Below, piece by piece: positions 25,958 to 37,539 of a stretch of 64,000 nucleotides of DNA. A model generated the notes under the pieces. That model saw only the letters and a list, made by a program, of their open reading frames with translations, was not told the origin of the DNA and did not search any database. How positions within the stretch are numbered: position 1 is the stretch's first letter; every line of letters starts with the position of its first letter. Origin of the DNA: Pteria penguin (Eukaryota; Mollusca; Bivalvia; Pterioida; Pteriidae); assembly GCA_035048485.1 (NCBI GenBank), contig CM068583.1, positions 29,075,841 to 29,139,840 on the forward strand, written 5' to 3'. The position numbers were made by a program, and so were the translations under genes.

Positions 25958-27362
25958 GTTTGTATACAGATTTTTAGCTCCCCTGAGCCGAAGTTTTTCT
26001 TAAATAATTTACACATTTATGGTAGGGACTGCGGTGGTCCAGTGGTTAAGGTCTTGGGCTTTAAATCACATGGATATCTCACCTCCTAGCCCATGTGAAT
26101 TCGAATCCCACTGGAGACGAGGAATATAAACAGATTCTTCTCTGCACCTATAGCGTGAGATAGTTGCCAGTAACTTGCCTTAGGTCAGTGGTCTCCTCCG
26201 GGCACCACAGTTTCCTCTACCTTTGCAACAGCCATGTCTTTACATGATCATATGAGGTCGACTGGTCGTAAAACAACAAACCCACATTTTTAAAATAACT
26301 TTCTTCCGTCAAACAGAAATATGTTCAAAAACTACATTAATATTGAAATTTTCACTTCTGCCACTAGTTCCAGTGTCAAACTTGTTGACGGGCATAGGTT
26401 GTGTACATTTTTTCAATAAATTGTTATAAGAAACAACAGTCTTTTTTCATTGCAACTATGGAGTGGAAGCAAAATATATTTGTGACAGGTGTTTCTTTTC
26501 TGTTGACAAATTTAAAGTTTGTGTTTAGTTCATGGTTAAGTTTTCACAAGTTTAAAGGTCATGGATTCAAAGGACACTGGCACTTTAAAACACTAAAATT
26601 GTGATTTTACACAAATCTTTTATGCATTTTTGTGGGCATTTATATGAAAGTTGTAGTGACTAATGCAAGAGTTCAAGGTCAAAGGCTAGAATGGTCAATT
26701 ATACAAATCTATTAATATGTTCATCGCTGATGAGAAATAAAGTTTCAAAATGATACATTGCCCTTTGAATGAGTATCAACAATGCATTTTATTTCCCTCA
26801 TTTCACTTAAAATGAATTATTGGTTATTTTTTGTGATTTTGTACTTAGTCATTTAAGCTAATGTTAAATGTATGTTATGCTTTTAATCGTAGAAGGGGTT
26901 GGTGATGAGGTATAATTACTTGTAAACCCTTTGTTTAAAATTTTTAAATAATTAGATTCTAAAACTTGACTACACTGTGAGTGTCATTTACTTCATTATT
27001 TTATCTGCACAACTATCTAAAAAAGTAATGTCAGTTAAAAATGTTTACAAAGAACACGGATATAGTGATCTCATGCTTACTACAAAGTGATCATTATGTC
27101 CCAATATAGCTTTCTTCGATTAATCTCTATTCTATATAACGAATCAAATTTCTTGGTCCCTGGGGCTTCTTTATAACTGTGTTTTACTGTAAAGTTTTTA
27201 CAAAATGCTGAAAAATAACAATGTAAACCCACAAATTTTACTACAGCTGTGCAATGAATAGTAGCTTGAGATCAAGTTGAACACCCTAGCGTCTGTATCT
27301 TGCATGTATCTTGCTACTTAAAGATTGATTAAAAACTAAATTTTTTAATTTTTATATTTTAG
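25958..27362 (+). other. Intron of the SET gene
   Basis: Contains the edge of a widespread invertebrate-type repeat (tttttagctcccctgagccg, about 25973) and a SINE at 26024-26283. No further exon seen. Confidence 0.6.
26024..26283 (+). mobile_element. tRNA-derived SINE in a SET-gene intron
   Basis: The tRNA-like head has A box tggtccagtggttaaggtc and B box gaattcgaatccc, followed by a body that ends gtcgtaaaacaacaaaccc. No clear target duplication was found. Its tail resembles those of other SINEs in the window, while its head is different. Confidence 0.7.
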
Positions 27363-27426
27363 GCAAATTCATCCAGGTGAAGAAATATTGTATGATTATG
27401 GCATTTGGCCTTTTCCTTGGGCAAAG
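27363..27426 (+). CDS. KMT5A-like SET methyltransferase, end of SET domain
   Basis: 64-nt exon; acceptor ttttag (ends 27362), donor GCAAAG|GTAATA. It joins the previous exon as AG|G (Arg) and reads QIHPGEEILYDYGIWPFPWA then K. GEEILYDYG is the C-terminal SET motif whose Tyr helps form the lysine channel. The PW.K after it is seen in KMT5A-like proteins of fish and invertebrates. It ends in phase 0. Confidence 0.88.
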
Positions 27427-27657
27427 GTAATATACAAATATATGTAATTTTTGTTGGAAGAGCACCTGTCTAATGTCAGTGTAGTATTGTAGGTCGTTTA
27501 ATGGCCTGGTTTCATGACACATTTTCATTTGCGCTTACTTAACGTTTTATTGGTTCGCTCGCTTAAGGATGCACATGTCTGGAATTGTTGCATCGTACTC
27601 ATCACATATCCTTATCTCTTGTATAATCACATAGTGCAAAACATAATGAATCATTTA

Positions 27658-27847
27658 CTGTGAAATCATTTATTTTCGTGGATTTGTGAAAATTGACCTT
27701 TACATGTGGACTGAAATTCGTTGATTTGATATACTTCTATAGTTTTTCATATGAAAACAACATCTGGCTGTGGTCTTAAATTCGTGGTTTAGCCTACCAA
27801 CGAAATCCACGAAAATTGATCCCACACGAAAAGTAGTGATTTTACAG
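27658..27847. mobile_element. 190-bp MITE with TA target duplication
   Basis: The termini CTGTGAAATCATTTATTTTC and the reverse complement of the right end (CTGTAAAATCACTACTTTTC) are imperfect inverted repeats. TA flanks both ends (27656-27657 and 27848-27849). A 2-bp TA duplication suits a Tc1/mariner-type non-autonomous element. A second internal pair (attcgt.../...aacgaaatccacgaa) extends the hairpin. Confidence 0.75.
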
Positions 27848-28109
27848 TATGTAATTTTAAGACTCCTTTATTCTTAATTATGTAATGACTTATTCCTCAT
27901 GGCTGCAATTTATTAATACATCAAAAATATTGCAGCATTTCACAGACTTGCTCTATTAAACATTTTTCCCCAATACCTTTGGATTTATTAATTGGCATAT
28001 GTTTGATGTTTGATGTTACACTGCAGATGTAATTCAAATACCAGACCAAAATTTAATTTTTGTTACAGAGTTTTAGCATTTTGATACTATTATGGTCAAA
28101 GCAGGTATA

Positions 28110-28746
28110 CTGTAAAGTGCTTTAATTTCACAGGGTCTTATTTTCCCACTACACCGGTTTTGCAAAATCATGTACAATTTTGTGTTACACTGGTAACGGT
28201 GTATCCTTTGAATACAAAATATAATTTATTTACGTCATTGCCGCTGTCACACATAGCTTTATAGTATAGAAGGTAAGTATTCTCGTGAGCACATGTCAAT
28301 TAAGGTAATATCCAAGGAATTCTGATTAAGGTATTCGTCAGACATGGACTTAAAACCCAATCAAGCAGGGTTGTATATAAATGTAGATGCATTATGACCT
28401 AACTGTAACTGTTAATCGTTAAGGAACTCACCCAAATTGTATGTGGATTTACACAAACAACATGTAAAACCTAATGGGATATTGTAAATATCATGTTTAT
28501 ATTTGCATTTATTTAAATGTGTTGCATAATAAATTTGGAAATTAGACAATTGATACCAAACTTTGTGTATTTTAAAAGATATGTGTAAATTATTGAAGAC
28601 ACGTTCATGTAGGAACATCCGCTCATAAAATATGAGAGCTGGCTGACGCGTGTTTACACAATTTTGGTCAGGCTTTAGAATTCATGCTTTGACAAAAACC
28701 GCGACTATAGCAATGTAAACCCCTGCAAAATAAAAACACTTTACAG
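28110..28746. mobile_element. 637-bp MITE-like element with TA target duplication
   Basis: The left end CTGTAAAGTGCTTTAATTTC and right end (reversed: CTGTAAAGTGTTTTTATTTT) are inverted repeats, flanked by TA at 28108-28109 and 28747-28748. The terminal CTGTRAA is shared with the 190-bp MITE at 27658-27847. There is no transposase frame inside. Confidence 0.7.
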
Positions 28747-28891
28747 TAGGCAACATTTCTAATTACATGTGTGATTCTTGATGCTAAAAAATGTTTTTCT
28801 GAGAGGGAAAGTTATCACAAAACCCTAAGAATAGAACTTTTATGAAAACACTGACACTGCATTCATCTAAGAATATAATGTATTGTTGCAG

Positions 28892-28904
28892 AAATCAAAT
28901 GGAG
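28892..28904 (+). CDS. Predicted 13-nt microexon of the SET gene
   Basis: Thirteen bases, AAATCAAATGGAG, lie between tattgttgcag and gtaaaa. It takes phase 0 from the exon ending 27426 and leaves phase 1, which is what the exon at 30005 needs from its normal acceptor. The joined reading is PWA-KKSNG-EPEIEIK. Without it, the next exon has to start 2 nt later at a second AG to stay open in its coding-like frame. It is a prediction from splice signals and phase only. Confidence 0.5.
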
Positions 28905-29536
28905 GTAAAATCATTCTGACAATGGAATTTGTTTGTTTTTGCATTTCATTTTATAAAGTAAATTCATATTTTGTTATAATCTGTTAATTATAGTGTTATT
29001 TCAATCAGTCAAGGGTATAATGAAAAATACTGATCTCACCAAACCAGAGTGCATCTAGGTCAAAATCTGATTCAAAGATTTGAAAGAAGGGACAAATGTT
29101 TGGGAGTTTTCAATCTGTATATAAGATAAGGCTGAAAAAGAATTGTGTGTTTCCTGTGGCATGCCAAATATTTTGAGGGACGGTAGGTAGGAAAAGTTTA
29201 ATTTTTACAATAATCTTTTAAGGGTTCAGAGTCCAAATAGTACATGTATGTAAATTGAGAAAACAACATCTTGTAAACCAGTGTAAAGAACTTTACTCTG
29301 ATATTATTTAAGTATAGGTCAGGAGTAGATTTACTAAGAATTCAGAAATACCACAGTATCATGGACTGTAATAGGATTGTAAAATCTAAATTGTTTTAAT
29401 GATGATAGCTGTTTTAGATAAGGTAGTGGGGTGTCAGGTTGGTCAGGTTACAGGAAACACAAATTATTGTTACAGAATTTACAGGTTTCATTTGCATCCT
29501 TGACTGATAATTATGTTATTAGATCACCTGACATTG

Positions 29537-29935
29537 TTACATGTACATATAGATGTCCCCAGTTTGATGGTGTATAATCAGTATGTATGGCTTAATTACA
29601 TGTACATATAGATGTCCCCAGTTTGATGATGTGTAATCAGTATTTATGGCTTAATTACATGTACATATAGATGTCCCCAGTTTGATGGTGTGTAATCAGT
29701 ATGTATGGCTTAATTACATGTACATATAGATGTCCCCAGTTTGATGGTGTGTAATCAGTATGTATGGCTTAATTACATGTACATATAGATGTCCCCAGTT
29801 TGATGGTGTGTAATCAGTATGTATGGCTTAATTTCATGTACATATAGATGTCCCCAGTTTGATGGTGTGTAATCAGTATGTATGGCTTAATTACATGTAC
29901 ATATAGATGTCCCCAGTTTGATGGTGTGTAATCAG
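29537..29935 (+). repeat. 59-bp minisatellite, seven copies
   Basis: The landmark gatgtcccc recurs at 29552, 29611, 29670, 29729, 29788, 29847 and 29906, always 59 bp apart. The copies differ at only a few bases, so the array is young or homogenised. It ends about 70 bp before the acceptor of the next SET-gene exon. Confidence 0.97.
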
Positions 29936-30004
29936 GCTTTACTCAACAAGATTATCCTAGTGGAACTCTACTTATTTATCATTGTAATTTCTTCTTATTT
30001 GCAG

Positions 30005-30057
30005 AGCCTGAAATTGAAATTAAACTTCTTGCATCAGGAATCACAAATAAAGATATG
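30005..30057 (+). CDS. KMT5A-like SET methyltransferase, linker exon
   Basis: 53-nt exon between acceptor tatttgcag and the strong donor GATATG|GTAAGT. With the 13-nt microexon before it, it reads EPEIEIKLLASGITNKDM and ends in phase 0. If there is no microexon, use of a second AG (exon start 30007) keeps the same frame. No domain is recognised. The next exon seen needs phase 1, so at least one more exon of length 3n+1 should lie between 30058 and 31774. Confidence 0.6.
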
Positions 30058-31774
30058 GTAAGTGTTACATTTAGCTCTTTATATTTGTTCAGTTTTACTC
30101 AACTTTTTACTGAACTGAATTAAATTTTTGAAGAAAACTTCTTTTTCAAATTTGACATGAAGGTCCCATGTTATGTCTAGTTGTGCAGTGACAATTTTGG
30201 GACTGATACATTAAGAATGGCCGACTGGCAGCCATCTTGAATTTGCACAATGGAAAGTTTGTTATCGCAATTACTCAGATAGAACTATTGGAATCTTTCT
30301 GAAATTTGACAGACATGAAGGTTCCTTGTGAGGTCAAGTTGTCTAGTAATCAGTTTGGGACTGATCAAATTCAAAATGGCCAACTGGCAGCCATCTTGAA
30401 TTTTCACAATTGAAAGTTTGTTATCGCTATTTCTCAGAACATGCAGAAAGTACTAAATGGATCTTTCTGAAATTTGACATGAAGCTTCTTTGTAAGGTCT
30501 AGTTGTGTAGTATCAATTTTGGAACTGATCAAATTTACAATGGCCGACTGGTGGCCATCTTGAATTATTACAATGGAAAGTTTGTTATTGAAATTTCTCA
30601 TAAAGTACTTGTGGGATCTTTCATGAAATTTGACATGAAGGTTCCTTGTGAGGTTTCAAAATAGCTGACTGGTGGACATCTTGAATTTTCACATACAGGT
30701 TCCCATTTATTTTGTGTGTATAAAATTTTTAGATTGATAAGAAAACAACATCTTGGATCAATCGAGGTCATGACTACTAAGAAGTACTTAAATGATCAAG
30801 TTTCTTGAAAACTGTTGACTTGTGACGTAAAATTTTTAGGATTATGTGTAAATTATTTTCCAATCAGTATCAAGATCACGAAGTCAAAGTCAATGGCACT
30901 TAGATTAGCTGAAATGGCAATTTCTCTCTGAAATCCTAAACTCTTTGTATAGGATTATGCACACAAAAGTGGCATAGGCTAAAGTGTGGACTTTCATTGA
31001 ACTGTTTCAAGGTCATAGAGTAGAGTCAAAAGCCAAAAAATGTCAACAACATTTTAAAGTATTTTATGACCAATTTCCTTCCAAACTACTGACTTTTATT
31101 AGCATATGCATGTGAAAGTCGTACTAGGGAATAATGCAAAAAAGATTTGTGCAAAGTCTTCAGTTGACAAAGAAGAGTAAAGTACAAAAAAGAACGGTCT
31201 GTCATAGATCTAATGGAGAACATTTGATGGTGGGCACCAAGATCCCTCAGCTGGGATCTCTTTTTGAAAGTTGCTTTGTTGAGACATTTTAGCATTGAAC
31301 TAAGTGAAAATGAGATATGCATGTATTGTAAATTTTCAAACTTTCAAAACATTTTGAGTGCAAGCATTGGGAAAAATAGGATTCTAACTTGGAGGTCACA
31401 TGCCTGTCATAGATGGCACTGTATTTAACCTCTGACATTATTTGACAGGTTTATTTTCTCCTTCATCTAATCTTTCTACTTAGTGGTGTACATTTATTCC
31501 CCTTAACATCCTAAAATTGCACCGAAGTTTACAGTACATGTATGAATGTATTAATATGCATACATTCTACTAATTGCAAAATTATATACATGTTTCTCAA
31601 ATAGGTCCGTGTCTCACCAATCCTAAAATATGGGACTCAGGGAAATAAAGTAATCCACATGTCTGATTTTAATCAGATACATACATTTGTAGCATTAGTA
31701 AAAACAAGCCACAATATCAACCTCATGTAATACTGAATTTTTCAAGACCATGTTTGTTATATATTTTATTACAG
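30058..31774 (+). other. Intron stretch with about 4 degenerate tandem units
   Basis: From about 30120 to 30700 a unit with ttctgaaatttgacatgaag...aatggccgactgg...gccatcttgaatt recurs (catcttga at 30233, 30392, 30556 and 30677), diverged and spaced 121-164 bp. Elsewhere no exon could be fixed, although the phases demand one. The best acceptor-like sites are near 31484 and 31605, and neither gives a suitable short exon. Confidence 0.55.
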
Positions 31775-31837
31775 ATATTGTACCTGAAGATGATGATGAT
31801 GAAATTGAAAATGATGAAGGTGATGAAGATGATCATG
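31775..31837 (+). CDS. KMT5A-like SET methyltransferase, acidic exon
   Basis: 63-nt exon, acceptor ttattacag, donor CATG|GTAAAG. The frame that joins correctly to the next exon reads IVPEDDDDEIENDEGDEDDH and enters in phase 1. A second frame is also open (Met/Lys-rich) but runs into a stop at the start of the last exon, so the acidic frame is chosen. Such acidic linkers are common in chromatin proteins. Confidence 0.7.
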
Positions 31838-31895
31838 GTAAAGAATGTATTATTTTCTATCTTTAACACAAAAAGCCTTTACTTCAATCCTTGGT

Positions 31896-32085
31896 TGTAT
31901 TGGTATTGGTAAATTTTGGAAGTGTGCTGGCACTATAAAGTCGGCCTGAGATTGTGCCAGAACAAGCAGGCCAATGCACTCACACACATACTAAATGTGT
32001 TTTACACCAATGACACCGCTGGCATATAACCTGGCTGTTGAGAAGACATTTAGCCCTAATCAATCAATTAGTCAATCAATCATAA
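31896..32085 (+). mobile_element. SINE-like repeat with CAAT-type tail
   Basis: Ends ggctgttgagaagacattt...caatcaattagtcaatcaatc, the tetranucleotide tail type of the SINEs at 52100 and 61291. No tRNA-like head could be recognised, so it may be truncated at its 5' end. Confidence 0.45.
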
Positions 32086-32533
32086 CTCTTTACAGGTAGA
32101 AAGATGAGGGAATACTTCAGTACTATGAGGCCTCTGCAGACTTGCATGCAATATTAATATTCCCAGGCAGAGCATATTTAAAAGAAAATAATTAAAAAGA
32201 AATAAAAGAACAAATAATTTTGACAGTAGTTTTGAATCGTCATAACTTTTGTGAGAAAGTCTAATTGTGATTCAGGTGTGAAGTCAGTTATGAGCATTGC
32301 TTTGAATTAGTACATTTTTAGGAAAAAGATGTTTTATTGGTCTAAATTTAACCAGAGGATTTTGCTTGAAATCAATCTCAAAGTTAGAGGTTTTTTTTTT
32401 ACCACGACAGAAAAAGTATTCAACTGGTTTTATGGTGGTTAATGTGTTAGTTGGTTAGTTAATAATTCAGTCTTCCAAAAAAGTTTAAAAAAGTATTCCT
32501 GACCATAAAAGTTAAATATCCACATTTTTGCAG

Positions 32534-32593
32534 GCGATTCCTGTGATGAGGCTGGATTATCTCCTCCCCATAAGCAAAGACTTAAATCTACAA
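32534..32593 (+). CDS. KMT5A-like SET methyltransferase, linker exon
   Basis: 60-nt exon, acceptor tttttgcag, donor ACAA|GTAAGT. With the final G of the previous exon it reads GDSCDEAGLSPPHKQRLKST and leaves phase 1, joining the last exon as A|TG. The basic HKQRLK patch may be a nuclear localisation signal (inference). Confidence 0.75.
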
Positions 32594-34759
32594 GTAAGTA
32601 TAGCTTAAGAAATTGGACATAATTTGATTTGAAAGGCCAGACTAGGAGCTGTACATGATACATGTATGTTACCATTCTGATAAAATACTATTAATAAACA
32701 GGGAAATATTGACCAAAATGGTCTAGAATCAAAGAAGTGGACATGTACTGTACACTGGTGTAGTTTTATAACACGTTGTTTATCAGTTGACCTTCACCTT
32801 TTTGGCCTAGAATTCTATTGCGACGTCAGAAAAACTCCTTTTTACTCTTTTTTTTATGAGATGAATCATATATTAAACACGTTTGAGTGTATTATCAGTT
32901 AATATCCAATATCGTTAGGTAATTCTTGAAAAAAAAACCACTCGCTAAAGCTCTTCTGGACCTTTTAAACAATAACTCACACCTCATATTTATTGCCCAA
33001 TTCCTTATAATTTGATAGTATGCTTTATCATTGGAACCGCTCTCAGATGTACATAAATTACAAAATTCTGACCCCATTTGGTGGAGTTATGCCCCTTTTA
33101 TTATCAAAATGGGCATTATATACAAAATGCTGTAACTTTTTTGTTTTACCCTCAGTTCCCTTAGAGTTTGGTATATTATTACAGCAAATGACATTGGTAA
33201 ACATATATTACAGGTTTTGTTTTGTTTCAATGTTTTTGTGAAATTGGACTTGAAGGGTTTTCCCACATGAACTCTGTTTTCTTATATGCATGTTTTTGGG
33301 GGTGCAACTAATGATTACAGTTTTAGTATGAATGATTCCAAACCCAACATGTGATATTGGAATGAGATGAAGATGTGAATTTTGTATAATGAAGGGGATG
33401 CATGAATTTTCACAGGAGTTATGGCCCTTTCATTGTGAAGATGCTACACGTTTTGTCGTCATGCTTCTATTTTTGTAGCTTACAATGATGGCTCTTCAAA
33501 ATATACTTTCTTGTTTAAATTTTATGTGTATCATATCAGATGTATACCCATTTTCCCGACCAAACTGCAATTCTGGTATGCAGCTATGGGTGTATCATGT
33601 GCTCAAAGGCACTCTTGTTTTTTTTTTTTTTTTTTGGCAACAAATGCAATCCTTTGACGTAATTTTCATTGAAGTTTTTGGCACCTTGAATATACGTAGG
33701 ATAACCGTGTTTAATTCTATGCATTTTCGGTAATTGTTGATTTTTGGCATGACAACGTTCAAACATGAAAATCACATTTCAACATTTCATTAGAAAAAAA
33801 GGTTTTGTAAACAATCCAGATTCACAATAATAAACAAGCCAAGCCATAAAAGGTATTGAAGGTTGACATGATTTTATGTTGATAAATTAATTGGTAATAA
33901 TGAATCCAATTGAGACAGAAAAATTTCTTTCATTGTATGTGTGCTTGTTTTAGGTAAAAAACCAATCGAAATTCATTGTAAGGATTAATTTAATTTATTT
34001 TCTTATCGGGTTCAAAGAAAAAAAAGCGATGTGCACACATACAAATTTGTGTTTGGTGGTCTTTTTCATAACTAGATGATAAGAAAACAAGAGGCCCAAG
34101 TGGGCATATATTAGTCACCTGAGTACCTTGAACTGTAAGAGAGAAAGTAGAAGAAGGAGGGAACAATCTACACTGAAATTATTCAATTGTCAAAAATGTC
34201 AACTAGATCATCATCCAAGAAGAAAAATAATTGATACATACTTCCATTTGGTTGATGGTTGTGACGATATATTGGTTGTCTCAGTAAGCTTCATACCTGA
34301 CCTTCTTTTACCTCAGATGGCACCACCTGCTGAGAGATCTGGCCAAATAATACATTTACTAGAGGGTCATAAGTATTTCATTCTTACCCAGCTTCATCTG
34401 AATCCTTCACATCTTCACAAAGCAGAAAATGTAGATACCCCCCCCCCTTTCCCCCCATTTTTAAAGATCTCTATAATGTCTAAATTTTTAAAATAAATCT
34501 TTTATTTGACTGTAACAGTTCTAATAAAATAATTAAAAAATTAAAAAAAATTGCTCCAAGCAGGGTTTGAACCCACAACCTTCAGATTCCTTTAACCCCT
34601 TCCTTACCATTTCACTGTGGCATATTTTAGTCTTGATATGATTTATTTAAACCACAGATGAGCTAAAAACATAAGAATAAATTCTTAATACTTTTTGCTT
34701 AGATATAAAGTTGAGGAAATTTGTTTAGAAGTGATAACTTTATTGCCTACTTTTTACAG
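32594..34759 (+). other. Intron of the SET gene, repeat-derived
   Basis: Around 33010-33480 are lines typical of invertebrate dispersed repeats (for example ttggtggagttatgcccctt and gagttatggccctttcattg). About 34555-34620 resembles a reversed tRNA-like SINE head (gggtttgaaccc). A C-run lies at 34439-34447. No exon was supported. Confidence 0.55.
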
Positions 34760-34977
34760 TGAAGGTAAGAAAGAGGCCCTGGAGTGAGAAAGAAAAGGCA
34801 GCAGTCCAACGACATTTTGAGATTAATATCCGAAGAAATAAGCTTCCGGGTAAAAAAGAAATTCTTCGCTGCAAAACATTGGAAAAATCTCTCTCAAATC
34901 GCACATGGGTGAATATAAAAGACTTCATCAGGAATCAAATAACAACAATGAAGCGTCGTGAGAAATTAGCAAACTAG
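34760..34977 (+). CDS. KMT5A-like SET methyltransferase, C-terminal basic domain
   Basis: Last coding exon: acceptor ttttttacag-type (ends 34759), stop TAG at 34975-34977. After A|TG it reads KVRKRPWSEKEKAAVQRHFE, later LPGKKEILRC and SNRTWVNIKDFIRNQI. The pattern PWS..EK.AV.RHF...GK.....C......L..RTW..IK.F..N.I is a conserved basic helical domain found at the C-terminus of many fish and invertebrate KMT5A-like and related proteins. It is Myb/SANT-like at its start, with the conserved Trp. DNA or chromatin binding is plausible but not shown. Confidence 0.88.
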
Positions 34978-35358
34978 GCCAAAAAAAAAAACTGCTGGTG
35001 GTATCCCCCAAAAAATTTTCAGGGGGATATAGTTGTAGCTCATTATGTCTGTCCATTCATCTGTCAGTCACGGTTTTGTACAGATAACTTGACAATGAAT
35101 TGACGTAAAAACTTCAAACTTGGTGTGTAGGTATTTTCACATGAAGTAGTTACTTTTGCCCTGTGTTCGTCTTCATTGTCTCTGTTGTAATTTGTGTGAA
35201 ACATGCACATAATATGGTGACCAGGGCTAGGACATATTTAGTTAACATTTGTTGTACAATTTTTTTGTTACAAGTACAATTTTTTGCATGACTATTTAAG
35301 CTGTTATTAGCAGTATCCTTCGTGTGATTATTGAATATATTTGCAGACAAAAAGGAGA

Positions 35359-35458
35359 AATAAAAGCTTAGCTAAATAGAGTGTTAAGATAAGTTGTTGA
35401 TGATCAGGCAACAAACTTTTTTGTGGAATGAATTGGCCTGTTTGATATCTGAAATAAA
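35359..35458 (+). other. Candidate poly(A) signals of the SET gene
   Basis: AATAAA occurs at 35359-35364 and 35453-35458, about 380-480 nt after the stop, which is a normal 3' UTR length. Confidence 0.45.
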
Positions 35459-35589
35459 ATTGTTTTGGAACTGAAAATGTCTCAATACTTTTTCTTCTTT
35501 TCATGATTTCCAGTCAGTCAAGGTTGTAACCTTAATATTGTTACCCCAGGTATTTAGTTTCTCTCGTATCTAAAACAGCCAAAATTATA

Positions 35590-36860
35590 ACATTTCATTA
35601 TGGGGGGTATATAGGAATCACCTTGTCCGTCTGTTCGTCCGTCTGTCTGTCCATCTGTCCTGATTCGTGTCTGCTGCATAACTTTTGTACCGTAGGACCT
35701 AGGATTATCAAACCTGGTATGTGGATGCATCATGGGAAGAGAATGTGTCATGTACCAAAATAAGGTCAGTTTGACCTCGGCTGTAGACCTCTTTGATAGT
35801 AAACCATAGGCCACTTTGTGCCCAGAGCATAACTTTTGTTCCATAGCACCTAGCTTTATCAAACCTTACATGTGGATGCATCATGGGAAGGTGATGTGTC
35901 ATGAACCAAAACTAGGTCACTGTAACCTTGACTTTGACCTTTGACCACTATGATCATAAATAGCACCTAGGATTATTATACCTGTTCTTTGGATGCATCA
36001 TGGGAGGGCAATGTATTGTGTACCAAAATTAGGTCACTGTGACCTTGACCTTTGACCTCTGTAATGGTAAAACCTTAATTATCTCAAAAATAGTTCAGAT
36101 ACCCATTCCTAAACTATATATGTTCTGATTCCTCATGATAAGATGAGTTATGTAGTATAAGTTGGGGATCCCCAGGGTCATTCCCCACCCCCCTCATTTC
36201 AGTAATCTTCAATTATCTCAAAAGGGGTTCAGATCCCCACCCCTAAACTATATATTTTCTTATTCCTCATGAGTTGTATAACATAAGTTGGGGATCCCCA
36301 GGGTCATTGCCCACCCACCTCATTTCAGTAGTCTTCAGTTATCTCAAAACTGGTTTAGATCCCCACCCCTAAACCACATATTTTCTTATTCCTCATGACA
36401 AAACAAATTGTATGGTAAAAGTTTGGAGTGCCTAGGATTATTCCCCACCCTCTTCATTTCAGGAAACTTCAATTTTCTCACTAAGTAGTTCTGATCCCCA
36501 CCCCTAAACCATGTGTTTTCTTATTCCTCTTTACAAAATATGTATGGCAAAAATCAGGGGCTCCCTTGTCATTCCTCTACCCCCTTCATTTCAGAAATCT
36601 TGAATTATCTCGACAATAGTTCAGATCCCCACCCCTTAACCATATATTTTCTTACTCCTCATAACAAGACAAGTTGTAAATTAAAAGTCAGGGATCCCTA
36701 GGGTCATTTTCCAACTTCTTCATTTCAGAAATCTTCAATTATGTCAAAACTGGTTCACATCCCCACCACTAAACTAAATACTTTCTTATTCCTTTTGACA
36801 AAAGAAGTTGTATGGTAAAAGTTGGAGGTCCCCAGGGTCATTTCCCACATTATATGAATA
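35590..36860 (+). repeat. Dispersed repeat with two internal tandem blocks
   Basis: It opens with gggggtatataggaatcacc and a gtccgtctgt tract. A first block follows with tgtggatgcatcatggga near 35718 and 35873 and ggatgcatcatggga near 35990. A second block runs about 36080-36860, where ttcagatccccaccccta-like units recur about every 126-135 bp (six copies). The right edge near 36915 has ggggtatttgtccc, similar in style to the left edge. This looks like a non-autonomous element or a grown satellite. No protein is coded. Confidence 0.7.
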
Positions 36861-37243
36861 TGTATCATTATTTGATATATCCTTGGACTTATTGCCTTCA
36901 CCTTTTTTGCTGCAGGGGGTATTTGTCCCGTTAGGATAGCTCTAGTTTAGTTTATCAAAACAATTAATGCTTTTAATGCGCCGACTGAATCGTGACGTCA
37001 AGTTACATTAAAGTCATAAAGTACAACAAATGAAAATGAAGCAACTTCAGAAGCTTGAATTCAGTTTGGACGACGAATATACATATAGGTGTGGGGGAAA
37101 GCAAAAACTGGCACGGGTAAAACAGCGGAAAACTTAATCACATTGTGAGGAAATGCCTGATGAAACATGGAAGTCCCTCGTTAGTGTATAACCACAGCTA
37201 CACTGTACGTTCGTAGATGTCTTTATTGAATCAAAAAAGATAT

Positions 37244-37407
37244 ACTAATACATGGAAGTCCCCGTTAGATAGCATACACTGATACCAAGAAGTGCCCGGT
37301 TAGATAGTGTACACTGATACACAATAGTCCCCGGTTACTTAGTGTGCACTGATGCACAGTAGTCCCCGGTTACATAGTATGCACTGATACACAGAAGTCC
37401 CCGGTTA
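37244..37407 (+). repeat. 35-bp satellite, left block (about 5 copies)
   Basis: Units of the type cagaagtccccggttacat...gtgcactgatac. This is the left shore of the array broken by the 9.37-kb element. Left-hand units are more diverged than those on the right. Confidence 0.9.
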
Positions 37408-37539
37408 CAGTACAGCCTACGCGGATTCCTCACTTTCCGCCCATCACCGCAACCGATTTTAGGTGGAAAATAGACAGTGAAAGACTACCGCAACCCCCCG
37501 CAATTTTTATTCTCGGGATATAATATTAAATTGTCCATC

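Noticed and set aside
31484..31488. Acceptor-like ctttctacttag as the missing SET exon
   Set aside because: The only donor nearby would give a 2-4-nt exon, which is not credible without transcript data.
35554..35902. Two overlapping minus frames of 102 and 64 codons
   Set aside because: Both come from internal tandem units of the dispersed repeat at 35590-36860.
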